A stretch of DNA of 64,000 bases from Ohtaekwangia koreensis (GTDB lineage: Bacteria > Bacteroidota > Bacteroidia > Cytophagales > Cyclobacteriaceae), in contig NZ_FUZU01000001.1 of assembly GCF_900167975.1 (NCBI RefSeq), forward strand, positions 2,275,630 through 2,339,629, in the 5' to 3' direction. The position numbers were made by a program, and so were the translations under genes. Below, piece by piece: positions 34,062 to 41,468 of the stretch. Position 1 is the first letter of the stretch. Every line of letters begins with the position of its first letter. Below the pieces are notes generated by a model that saw nothing but the letters and a program-made list of their open reading frames with translations, was not told the origin of the DNA and did not search any database.

Positions 34062-35243
34062 ATGAGATCGATTATTTCAACTCCTGTTTTGATGCTCGGG
34101 CTGATGCTTGCCTGCAGCAATTCGAGTTCTACTGACCCTACAGGCGACAAGGGCGTTAACGGCCGTGATGTCAGTGCTCCGGCCATAACAGACTACGCTG
34201 CAACGTTACCATTGGATAAGATCAAGCTACCAGCGGGTTTCAAAATTGCAGTATATGCTGAAGTGGAGAATGCACGCTCCATGGCGTTGAGTCCTTCTGG
34301 TGTAGTATATGTAGGCAATCGTGATAAGGATAAGGTATATGCTGTAAAAGATACCAATGGTGATTTTATAGCCGATAAAAAATGGGTCATTGCATCGGGA
34401 CTAAATATGCCGAATGGTGTTGCGTTTAAAGATGGCAACCTATATGTAGCAGAGATCAGCAAGATCACTAAATATACCGGCATTGAATCTAAACTGGATA
34501 ATCCTCCTGCGCCAACGGTGATCGCTGATAATTATCCGACAGAATCACATCACGGCTGGAAGTTTATAGCGTTTGGTCCTGATGGAAAACTATATGTACC
34601 CGTTGGTGCACCGTGCAACATCTGCGAATCGAAAGACGAAATATATGCGAGTATAACACGCCTGAATGCAGATGGATCGGGTCGCGAAGTTTTTGCGAGA
34701 GGCGTTCGCAATACCGTTGGATTTACATGGCATCCACAAACAAAAGAACTTTGGTTTACAGACAACGGTCGCGATATGCTGGGCGATGATAAACCTTCCT
34801 GCGAGTTAAATGTAGCTCCTAAAAAAGGAATGCACTTCGGCTATCCATATTGCCATGAAGGATCGATCAAAGATCCGGAGTTTGGTGATAAACATCCATG
34901 CTCAGAATTTACAGCACCTGCTGATAAACTCGGGCCACACGTTGCGCCTCTAGGGTTAAGATTTTATACCGGCAGTTCATTCCCGGTAGCATACAAGAAC
35001 CAGATCTTTGTCGCAGAACATGGTTCATGGAATCGCTCCAAGAAAAGTGGGTATAACGTCACACTTGTTAAACTGCAGAATAACAAAGTAACCAGTCATG
35101 AATTGTTTGCCAGCGGATGGCTTGATGAAGCAACTCAAAAGGAGTGGGGCCGTCCGGTAGATGTACTCGTGCTTCCGGATGGATCGATGCTGGTTTCCGA
35201 TGATAAAGCAAATGTGATCTATCGTATTTCCTATAAGGGTTGA
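34062..35243 (+). CDS. PQQ-dependent sugar dehydrogenase-like lipoprotein (sorbosone dehydrogenase family, 393 aa)
   Basis: Lipoprotein signal (VLMLGLMLAC) then a glucose/sorbosone-dehydrogenase beta-propeller: LPLDKIKLPAGFKIAVYAEV, NMPNGVAFKDGNLYVAEI, HGWKFIAFGPDGKLYVPVG, FARGVRNTVGFTWHPQTKEL, WFTDNGRDMLGDDKP, FGYPYCHEG. The conserved His (HHGWKF) and Arg (RGVRNT) of the PQQ site are present. Periplasmic or surface-attached oxidation of sugars or related alcohols is the family role, with PQQ as cofactor; PQQ synthesis genes are not in the window. The pair C-N-I-C (APCNICESKDE) near residue 185 is seen in this subfamily. Single gene. Confidence 0.9.
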   Translation: MRSIISTPVLMLGLMLACSNSSSTDPTGDKGVNGRDVSAPAITDYAATLPLDKIKLPAGFKIAVYAEVENARSMALSPSGVVYVGNRDKDKVYAVKDTNGDFIADKKWVIASGLNMPNGVAFKDGNLYVAEISKITKYTGIESKLDNPPAPTVIADNYPTESHHGWKFIAFGPDGKLYVPVGAPCNICESKDEIYASITRLNADGSGREVFARGVRNTVGFTWHPQTKELWFTDNGRDMLGDDKPSCELNVAPKKGMHFGYPYCHEGSIKDPEFGDKHPCSEFTAPADKLGPHVAPLGLRFYTGSSFPVAYKNQIFVAEHGSWNRSKKSGYNVTLVKLQNNKVTSHELFASGWLDEATQKEWGRPVDVLVLPDGSMLVSDDKANVIYRISYKG

Positions 35244-35387
35244 TGTATATCAACCTTCAATTATACTGCAAGGTTTGCCACGCCAGTAAAGTTTACGAAG
35301 ATGACGTTTTGTGATTAAAAAATGCGAACTTGGAAGAAGAAGCTATACTGGTTTGCAGCAACGAAGAATAAACTTACCCTACACGAT

Positions 35388-36509
35388 ATGAAAAGGATTC
35401 TCAGTCTCGGTATAATATTGATGGCAGGTATATCCTGCATCATGGCGCAGCCTGCACCGGATGAAGCATTATTAACGGTTGTTAAAAAAATAGAAAGTAC
35501 ACCGGTTAAAAATCAGGCGAACACAGGTACATGCTGGAGTTTTTCAACTACATCGCTGGTGGAATCACAGACTATTCATAATGGGTATGGTACGTTTGAT
35601 CTTTCAGAGATGTTTACGGTGCGCAATATATATACCGAGAAGGCCCGCAACTATATGCTTCGGCAAGGCGCTGCCCAGTTTGGTCCGGGTGGTTTAGGAC
35701 ATGATGTTATTCGTGCTATGGCTACCTATGGGGCCGTACCGGAAAGCGTTTACTCGGGATTGAACCTTGGTCAGAAAAAACATGATCATGGTAAGCTTGA
35801 TGCACAGTTGAAATCTTACCTCGATAGTTTGTTAAAAACAAGACCTGTTCCGGTAGACTGGATGAAAGGATTTCAAAATATACTCGATGAACATCTGGGT
35901 AAAGCACCGGAGACCTTTACGTATCGCGAGCGTCAATTTACACCCAAGAGCTTTGCTGCAGAGGTTTTACATTTCAAGGCAGACGACTATGTGAACATCA
36001 CTTCGTTCAGTCATCATCCATTCTATACTTCATTCATTCTCGAAGCACCTGATAATTTTTTGAATGGCTCCTACTATAATCTTCCGCTAGACGAAATGAT
36101 TCGTGTCACCGAGCGTGCAGTCGAGCAAGGATATTCTATTATGTGGGATGCCGATGTGAGCAATGAATACTTCCGCCAGAAGGATGGCTATATATTGCAA
36201 TGGAAAGACGGAAAGATACCGGCCACCGTTTCTCCTGACGATGAAGAGATGAAGTATAATCAAACATTTCGGCAGACACTCTATGAAAATCTGACTACAC
36301 AGGATGATCACCTCATGCATCTTGTCGGTCTGGAGAAATCAAAAACCGGTAAGAAGTTTTTTATGGTGAAGAATTCCTGGGGCGAATACGGTCCGTTCAA
36401 GGGATATATACATGTGTCGGAAGCATACTTTGCTATTAACACCGTAAGCCTCGTGGTTCCAAAAGCAGCGATTGATAAAGCGCTGTTAACCAAGTTGGGA
36501 ATTCAGTAG
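35388..36509 (+). CDS. C1-family cysteine peptidase, bleomycin hydrolase/PepC type, exported (373 aa)
   Basis: ATG 35388 is chosen over ATG 35322 because it starts the signal peptide (RILSLGIILMAGISCIMAQ). Catalytic Cys lies in NQANTGTCWSFSTTSLVESQ, His in DDHLMHLVGLEKSK and Asn in FMVKNSWGEYG, the C1B order. The family (PepC/bleomycin hydrolase) forms hexameric aminopeptidases and is normally cytosolic. Bacteroidota homologs with signal peptides act in the periplasm. LLKTRPVPVDWMKGF and DADVSNEYF match the family insert regions. At about 370 residues it is somewhat shorter than cytosolic PepC (about 440). Single gene, 34 bp before lgt. Confidence 0.9.
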   Translation: MKRILSLGIILMAGISCIMAQPAPDEALLTVVKKIESTPVKNQANTGTCWSFSTTSLVESQTIHNGYGTFDLSEMFTVRNIYTEKARNYMLRQGAAQFGPGGLGHDVIRAMATYGAVPESVYSGLNLGQKKHDHGKLDAQLKSYLDSLLKTRPVPVDWMKGFQNILDEHLGKAPETFTYRERQFTPKSFAAEVLHFKADDYVNITSFSHHPFYTSFILEAPDNFLNGSYYNLPLDEMIRVTERAVEQGYSIMWDADVSNEYFRQKDGYILQWKDGKIPATVSPDDEEMKYNQTFRQTLYENLTTQDDHLMHLVGLEKSKTGKKFFMVKNSWGEYGPFKGYIHVSEAYFAINTVSLVVPKAAIDKALLTKLGIQ

Positions 36510-36543
36510 TTAATCATTTAAACTTCGGCTCAACGAATCTGCT

Positions 36544-37332
36544 ATGCATCCTGTCTTGTTTGAAATAGGAGGGATCTCTGTTTACAGCTATGGTTTCATG
36601 ATCGCCATCGGAGCGATCGCAGGGGTTGCTTATATGGTTGTTCGGGGCAAGAAAGAAGTGGGGCTTACATTCGATCAGGCCAACTCTTTATTTCTTTTGA
36701 TTTTTATTGCAGCATTCGTGGGCGGCAAAGCACTGCTCTTCTTCGAAGATGCTTCTTATTATATAGCACATCCCGGTAAGTTATTGGGTGGGAGAGGTTT
36801 TGTTTTTTATGGATCTTTTTTGTTGGCCGTCCCGACAATGCTATGGTTCTTCCGAAAACAAAAGCTACCAACCTATGCCATGCTTGATATCATGGCCATC
36901 ACCACATGTCTTGTGCACATGTTCGGAAGGCTTGGGTGTTTCATGGCGGGATGTTGTTACGGTCTACCAACGGATGCTCCATGGGGTGCTATATTTACAG
37001 ACCCGGCCTGTCATGCAAATCCAAAAGGTGTTCCACTTCATCCCACCCAATTGTATGAGTCAGGGTATATATTCCTGGTAATGCTGGTATTGCTGTTCCT
37101 GCGCGGAAGAAGGAAATTTTATGGACAGCTGTTTCTTACCTATTTATTACTCTATGCAATTGGTCGTTACGCCCTTGAATTTTTCAGAGGTGATATTGCG
37201 CGCGGCTTTATAATCAAAGATTACCTGTCGCACTCGCAGTTCATTGCGTTGCTGATATTTATTGTAGTGCTCTATGTATATACGCGCTGGTCGAAGCGTA
37301 ATCAACTAAGCCTGCACAAGAAACCTATTTGA
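36544..37332 (+). CDS. lgt: Prolipoprotein diacylglyceryl transferase
   Basis: Seven-TM inner-membrane enzyme. The N-terminus MHPVLFEIGGISVYSYGFMI matches Lgt, and the signature is HMFGRLGCFMAGCCYG in the form common in Bacteroidota, with the essential Arg. Then come HPTQLYES and the late GRYALEFFRGD carrying the second conserved Arg/Glu set. Lgt moves diacylglycerol from phosphatidylglycerol to the Cys of prolipoproteins, the first step for the many lipoproteins encoded in this window. Its stop overlaps the convergent META lipoprotein gene by 8 bp. Confidence 0.95.
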   Translation: MHPVLFEIGGISVYSYGFMIAIGAIAGVAYMVVRGKKEVGLTFDQANSLFLLIFIAAFVGGKALLFFEDASYYIAHPGKLLGGRGFVFYGSFLLAVPTMLWFFRKQKLPTYAMLDIMAITTCLVHMFGRLGCFMAGCCYGLPTDAPWGAIFTDPACHANPKGVPLHPTQLYESGYIFLVMLVLLFLRGRRKFYGQLFLTYLLLYAIGRYALEFFRGDIARGFIIKDYLSHSQFIALLIFIVVLYVYTRWSKRNQLSLHKKPI

Positions 37333-37744
37333 GATATACCGATTGAAAAGTGGCCAGTAGTGTCTCACCTTCGTATAGTTCCAACGTTTCACCATTAATT
37401 TTATATGTAGTGGCAGACTCCAATGTCTTGGTCAGAAAGTTTTCAACATCCAACCGGTCGCATGCCATCTTTGTGGTCATGGTGGTGAATTTTATTTTGT
37501 CGCCATCCACAGTATAATTACCACCGAGGCCGTTGCATCCTGCAAATCCTTTAATTCGTTTTTCGTTACCCTCGCTGCTCAATACAAAATGTACTTCTTT
37601 AGCGTTGTCAGGTGTCATTACCGGCATGCCGTTCATCTCTGCCAGCTTCCAGTATGTATTTTCCAGGTTCGCTACACTGGAATTATTCTCAGTAGATCTG
37701 CATTGCAGAAATATAACAAGCGCGAAGAAGAGTAATTTTTTCAT
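37325..37744 (-). CDS. META-domain (HslJ-like) lipoprotein (139 aa)
   Basis: Lipoprotein signal KKLLFFALVIFLQC, then a META domain: LENTYWKLAEMNGMPVM, HFVLSSEGNEKRIKGFAGCN, GLGGNYTVDGDKIKF, TMTTKMACDRLDVENFL. The GCNxxxGxY and T-K-M-A-C patterns are diagnostic. META proteins such as HslJ are small outer-membrane or periplasmic lipoproteins linked to stress, though their molecular job is not settled. A single gene, convergent with lgt, with a dispersed-type double hairpin 50 bp upstream of its start. Confidence 0.9.
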   Translation of the reverse strand: MKKLLFFALVIFLQCRSTENNSSVANLENTYWKLAEMNGMPVMTPDNAKEVHFVLSSEGNEKRIKGFAGCNGLGGNYTVDGDKIKFTTMTTKMACDRLDVENFLTKTLESATTYKINGETLELYEGETLLATFQSVYLK

Positions 37745-37784
37745 GAGGGATATTTTTTTAAGGTGTGTAATAAAATGTTTTTAG

Positions 37785-37857
37785 TCTCACCCTAAGTCCC
37801 TCTCCAAAGGAGAGGGACTTTTAAAGCCTTCTCCTTTGGAGAAGGGCTGGGATGAGG
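37785..37857. repeat. Dispersed-type palindromic element (two nested hairpins)
   Basis: Hairpin 1 is a perfect 12-bp stem (37794-37805 with 37809-37820, loop AAA). Hairpin 2 is CCTTCTCC (37827-37834) with GGAGAAGG (37838-37845), loop TTT. Outer arms CTCACCC and GGGATGAG can close both into a three-way structure. This CCCTCTCC/GGAGAGGG sequence is familiar as a multicopy intergenic element in Bacteroidota genomes (from memory, not searched). Located between two minus-strand genes. Confidence 0.75.
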
Positions 37858-37864
37858 CCAATTC

Positions 37865-38623
37865 TCACAACTCACGTATCCAAATATTTCTGAAGCTCAC
37901 AGCGTTGCCATGATCCTGTAAACGGATCGGGCCTTTTTCGTAGGCTTTATATACTGGTAAACCTATATATTCGGTAGGTCCCCAAACGGCCACGTGGTTC
38001 AGTGATAATATACCGTTGTGTGTAACCGTCACGTATGCCGGAGAGATTACGCGGCCTTCGCTGTTAAAGCGTGGTGCTGTAAAGAAGATCTCATACACTT
38101 GCCATTCGCCTGGCTTGCGGCAAGCATTTATCAAAGGTATATGTTGCTTGTATATAGAACTTGCCTGTCCGTTAGCGTAAGTTTTGTTGTTGTAGTTGTC
38201 GAGTACCTGTACTTCGTAACGCTCTTGCAGAAATATACCGCTGTTGCCACGACCCTGACCAGTTTGTTTAGGATCAACTTCTGCAGGAGAACGCCACTCT
38301 ACATGAAGCTGGAAGTCACCGAATTCTTTTTTCGTCTTAATGTCCTTCGCACCGGCAGCAACAGTCATAGCACCATCTTTAAGTGTCCACTTCGGAGCAG
38401 TGCCATCAATGGTTACCCAGTTATCAAATGATTTACCATCAAACAATACGGTTGCATCGGAAGGCGCATCACCAACTTTTTCAGCAGGAGTGATAACACG
38501 TGGCTGTGGCTCCCATATTTCTGTTGACTCTGGAGTTTTTTTACTTTGTTGTTCTTGTGCGTAGGCAAGATTACCGGCACTGATGAACGCGAGTGCGATC
38601 AATAACTGATTAGCTTTTTGCAT
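37865..38623 (-). CDS. DUF1080 (3-keto-disaccharide hydrolase-type) exported protein (252 aa)
   Basis: Signal peptide (LLIALAFISAGNLAYAQ) then a DUF1080 jelly-roll domain: ATVLFDGKSFDNWVTIDG, KWTLKDGAMTVAAG, FGDFQLHVEWRSPAE, GRGNSGIFLQERYEVQVLD, CRKPGEWQVYEIFF, GPIRLQDHGNAVSFRNIWI. The family includes periplasmic 3-keto-glycoside hydrolases and concanavalin-like sugar-binding enzymes of the C3-ketone pathway. The conserved GNSGIF and QDH motifs are intact. It is the last gene of a minus-strand three-gene operon with DUF2911 and an unknown exported protein. No Gfo/Idh dehydrogenase neighbour is present to support a full keto-sugar pathway here. Confidence 0.92.
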   Translation of the reverse strand: MQKANQLLIALAFISAGNLAYAQEQQSKKTPESTEIWEPQPRVITPAEKVGDAPSDATVLFDGKSFDNWVTIDGTAPKWTLKDGAMTVAAGAKDIKTKKEFGDFQLHVEWRSPAEVDPKQTGQGRGNSGIFLQERYEVQVLDNYNNKTYANGQASSIYKQHIPLINACRKPGEWQVYEIFFTAPRFNSEGRVISPAYVTVTHNGILSLNHVAVWGPTEYIGLPVYKAYEKGPIRLQDHGNAVSFRNIWIREL

Positions 38624-38637
38624 ATTGGTCTGGTTTA

Positions 38638-39150
38638 TTATAAGTCGTTAGCGATATCATCTACTTTTTGTTCTTTATCATCCTTCATCATATTGCGTAC
38701 CACAGGTGAAGAATATTCAAGCTCCAGGAAATTTTTCCCGGTGGCTTTGAATTTCAGAATGATACGGTCACTCTTCCAGAAGTATAACTGGTTCTTCATA
38801 TCATAATCGGCTTTGCCGAAAAGTGATTCGAGTGCTTTCATCAGGCGTGGATCTTTATCCGTCAGTACCTTGATCTCATAGATCAGGTCTTTATAGGATT
38901 TCAATTCAATCTCCTTTACTCTTACTTCACCGATCTTTTCATAATCGGGGTGCTCCACAGTATATAGCTTGGCAGGGTAAAGATCTTTTTCCTTGAACTC
39001 CTTTTTTACTTTGGAGCCCTTTACGGAATCAGCCATTGAACCCAACTCAATGTCTTTAAAACCATTTCGTTTTTCAAGTTCCTGAATATTTTGAGCATAT
39101 GTGGAAGAAGCCAAAAGCAGGAGTAGGGCAGAGAATATGTACCGGATCAT
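38638..39150 (-). CDS. Exported protein of unknown function (170 aa)
   Basis: Signal peptide (YIFSALLLLLASSTYAQ) followed by a Lys/Asp/Glu-rich small domain beginning IQELEKRNGFKDIELGSMAD. This GFKDIxLG opening is common in Bacteroidota periplasmic proteins that test substrate or turnover (a pattern recollection without a named family). Later text includes VRVKEIELKSYKDLIYEIKV and YFWKSDRIILKFKATGKNFL. It sits 4 bp after the DUF2911 gene and 14 bp before the DUF1080 gene in one operon. Function cannot be assigned. Confidence 0.75.
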   Translation of the reverse strand: MIRYIFSALLLLLASSTYAQNIQELEKRNGFKDIELGSMADSVKGSKVKKEFKEKDLYPAKLYTVEHPDYEKIGEVRVKEIELKSYKDLIYEIKVLTDKDPRLMKALESLFGKADYDMKNQLYFWKSDRIILKFKATGKNFLELEYSSPVVRNMMKDDKEQKVDDIANDL

Positions 39151-39154
39151 GTGA

Positions 39155-39682
39155 TTAATTTATAAACTTAATTGGAATAGTGATCATCGTCCTATCCCAC
39201 ATTATCAAAAGGTCTGCCACATCGTTTCTCTGGTCAAATTTCATGGTGAGTGGCTCGTATACAAGATCTCCCGTAGAGTGCACGGGTACATCAAAACGAA
39301 TCAGATCTTGTTTCGGATTATAATTATAGGAGCCAAAGAGCCCTACATCTTTATTGATAATGATGGTCCACTTATCTTTTTCAGGAATGGTAAAGATTGT
39401 ATACGTCCCCGCTTTTACCAGGAAGCCCTTCAAGGTTAGATCTTTAGTGAGTGTTATTTCCGTGGCCTCATTTGCTCCGGGGCTCCACTCTTTTCCAAAG
39501 GGTATAAGTTTACCAAAAATCTCACGGCCTTTTTTCGATGGCTGCGAGTAAGTGATCTTCACATACGACTCTTTATAGCGCATGGAAATTATATCCACAG
39601 GACTACTTCTTTCTTTGATCACTTGCGACCAACCTGAAATGAAAAATGCCAGACAGAAAAGTGTGAAAAGATATCGCGTCAT
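39155..39682 (-). CDS. DUF2911-domain exported protein (175 aa)
   Basis: ATG 39682 starts the signal peptide (YLFTLFCLAFFISGWSQ); the in-frame ATG at 39712 only adds a polar leader. The DUF2911 domain is clear: VKITYSQPSKKGREIFGKLI, PFGKEWSPGANEATEITLTK, FLVKAGTYTIFTIPEKDKWT, IIINKDVGLFGSYNYN. Members are periplasmic, often beside lipoproteins or TPR proteins; no biochemical role is established. First gene of a three-gene minus-strand operon ending with DUF1080. Confidence 0.9.
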   Translation of the reverse strand: MTRYLFTLFCLAFFISGWSQVIKERSSPVDIISMRYKESYVKITYSQPSKKGREIFGKLIPFGKEWSPGANEATEITLTKDLTLKGFLVKAGTYTIFTIPEKDKWTIIINKDVGLFGSYNYNPKQDLIRFDVPVHSTGDLVYEPLTMKFDQRNDVADLLIMWDRTMITIPIKFIN

Positions 39683-39917
39683 CGGGTTTAAAGATAATAA
39701 TTTAGAATTCATCTACAGGTTAACACAGGCGTTTCAATTTCTTAATGCTTGTCATGGTTATTCAGTGTGCTAACTTCTTCATAGCGAATTAGTTTTTGAA
39801 ATATTGATCCATCACGCCCTATACTAAATTTTAACACGCTGATAAAAGATGATTGATATTCAGGTATTACACGGGGTCTAAATTTCGATACCCAAAAAAC
39901 AATCATTTATTCCATAC

Positions 39918-41402
39918 ATGAAAAAGACATTTACAAAAATTATGTGCCTGCTGATGGCCACAACATTAGCCTTTACAGCGTGTGAAGGTCCACAAGGAGA
40001 TGTTGGTCCACAAGGAGACAAAGGAGATGCGGGCGATAAAGGTGATACAGGCGATGATGGTGAGGATGCAAACCAGGTTGTACTCATGAATCACTCAACT
40101 ACATCTACATTTCTTAAGAAACTTCCGGGCTTTGAAAGTGTGGAAACATTTTCATTGATCGGCAGTGCTGATTACTTGCCGGAATCTCCTTCCTATATAT
40201 TTGGTGGAGCAGCAGATGGTGCTGGTCTACTCAAAACTACGGACGGCTTTGTGATGTTGGTGAACAACGAAGATAACATTGCTGTATCGCGATTAACATT
40301 CGACAAAACATTTCGTCCTGTTAAAGGAGAATATATTTTGAACTCGGATGGCGGACAGAAAAGACTTTGCTCTGCTACTTTGGCTACTCCGGAAGAACAC
40401 GGCTTCGGTCCGTTGTTTCTTACCTGTAGTGAAAACAGCAGTGCGCAAATTCACGGATTGAATCCGCTTGCAGCAGCAACGCCCACCGTTCCTAATTTTC
40501 TTCCTGGTCTTGGAAGATGGGCTGCAGAAAATGCAGTGCCATTGCCGAAAACTGCTTATGCAGGGAAAACAATTATTCTGATCGGAGATGATGACTCCGG
40601 AACAGACGGTGGTCAGCTTGCGCTATATTTATCAAACACCGTGGGTGATCTTGAGAACGGAAGTGCTTATGTTATGAGACGTGTGGATTTGAATACACGC
40701 GAAGTAGATATAGTAGAGAACACTCCGGTGAGTGTTGAGTTCGTGAAGATCGATGATCATAAAACGATCACTGGTGCACAAACCAACGCAGCGTCTACTG
40801 CACTAAAATCAATTGCATTCGGACGTGTTGAAGATATTGATTATCGTAAGGATGGCGTTGGCAGAGAAATCTATTTCAATGTAACGGGTCAGGATGGTAA
40901 CTCAGATCGCACGAAATACGGTCGTGTATATAAACTCGTGCTCGATGCAGCCGATCCGTTGAAAGGAACTTTAACCTTGGTTTTGGATGGTGATGATCGT
41001 GAAGGAAAGGCAGGTACTTTCCAGGATCCTGATAACATTCTTGTAACAACGAACTACGCCTATATACAGGAAGATCCGAATCAATATAGCGGTATCGATC
41101 ATGATGCGTATTTATACCAGTATAACTTAAGCACGGGTGCATTGAAAAAAGTGTTTGAATTGAATCACTTCCGTGGACAAGCTGACGCGGAAGCTATCTA
41201 TGGAAAATCTAACTATGGTGCGTGGGAATACGGTGCTATGCTTGATGTATCCGATATACTTGGTATCCCCAATACATTTATACTCAATATACAGCCTCAT
41301 ACCTGGAAGTCTCCTCAGTTCAAAGGCGTAGACGGTGGTTCACTGGCTACATCTTTCGATGAGGGCAGCCAGATCGTTGTGCTTCGCGGCTTGCCTCGTT
41401 AA
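39918..41402 (+). CDS. PhoX-like (DUF839) surface lipoprotein with a collagen-like spacer (494 aa)
   Basis: The lipobox is FTAC (Cys 22). Nine G-x-y triplets follow directly (GPQGDVGPQGDKGDAGDKGD then TGDDGED, residues 24-50), a collagen-like tether. The catalytic part resembles PhoX/DUF839 phosphatases: AFGRVEDIDYRKDGVGREIY, GRVYKLVLDAADPLKG, FQDPDNILVTTNYAYIQEDP, HFRGQADAEAIYG. PhoX enzymes are Ca/Fe-dependent alkaline phosphatases, usually Tat-exported; here a Sec lipoprotein signal is used, so enzymatic activity is less certain. Followed by a strong terminator, so it is a single gene. Confidence 0.78.
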   Translation: MKKTFTKIMCLLMATTLAFTACEGPQGDVGPQGDKGDAGDKGDTGDDGEDANQVVLMNHSTTSTFLKKLPGFESVETFSLIGSADYLPESPSYIFGGAADGAGLLKTTDGFVMLVNNEDNIAVSRLTFDKTFRPVKGEYILNSDGGQKRLCSATLATPEEHGFGPLFLTCSENSSAQIHGLNPLAAATPTVPNFLPGLGRWAAENAVPLPKTAYAGKTIILIGDDDSGTDGGQLALYLSNTVGDLENGSAYVMRRVDLNTREVDIVENTPVSVEFVKIDDHKTITGAQTNAASTALKSIAFGRVEDIDYRKDGVGREIYFNVTGQDGNSDRTKYGRVYKLVLDAADPLKGTLTLVLDGDDREGKAGTFQDPDNILVTTNYAYIQEDPNQYSGIDHDAYLYQYNLSTGALKKVFELNHFRGQADAEAIYGKSNYGAWEYGAMLDVSDILGIPNTFILNIQPHTWKSPQFKGVDGGSLATSFDEGSQIVVLRGLPR

Positions 41403-41426
41403 TTTTTTTTGTAGCGTGTTTTTAAA

Positions 41427-41455
41427 CTGCCCGGAATACCACCGGGCAGTTTTTT
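41427..41455 (+). terminator. Rho-independent terminator after the PhoX-like gene
   Basis: The perfect stem CTGCCCGG (41427-41434) / CCGGGCAG (41442-41449) with a 7-nt loop is followed by TTTTTT. It separates the PhoX-like lipoprotein from the cytochrome-c peroxidase gene 14 bp later. Confidence 0.9.
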
Positions 41456-41468
41456 ATAGTAGTCTCTT

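Noticed and set aside
34550-34765. Minus-strand frames inside the sugar dehydrogenase gene
   Set aside because: Antisense shadows of a clear family gene with no independent evidence.
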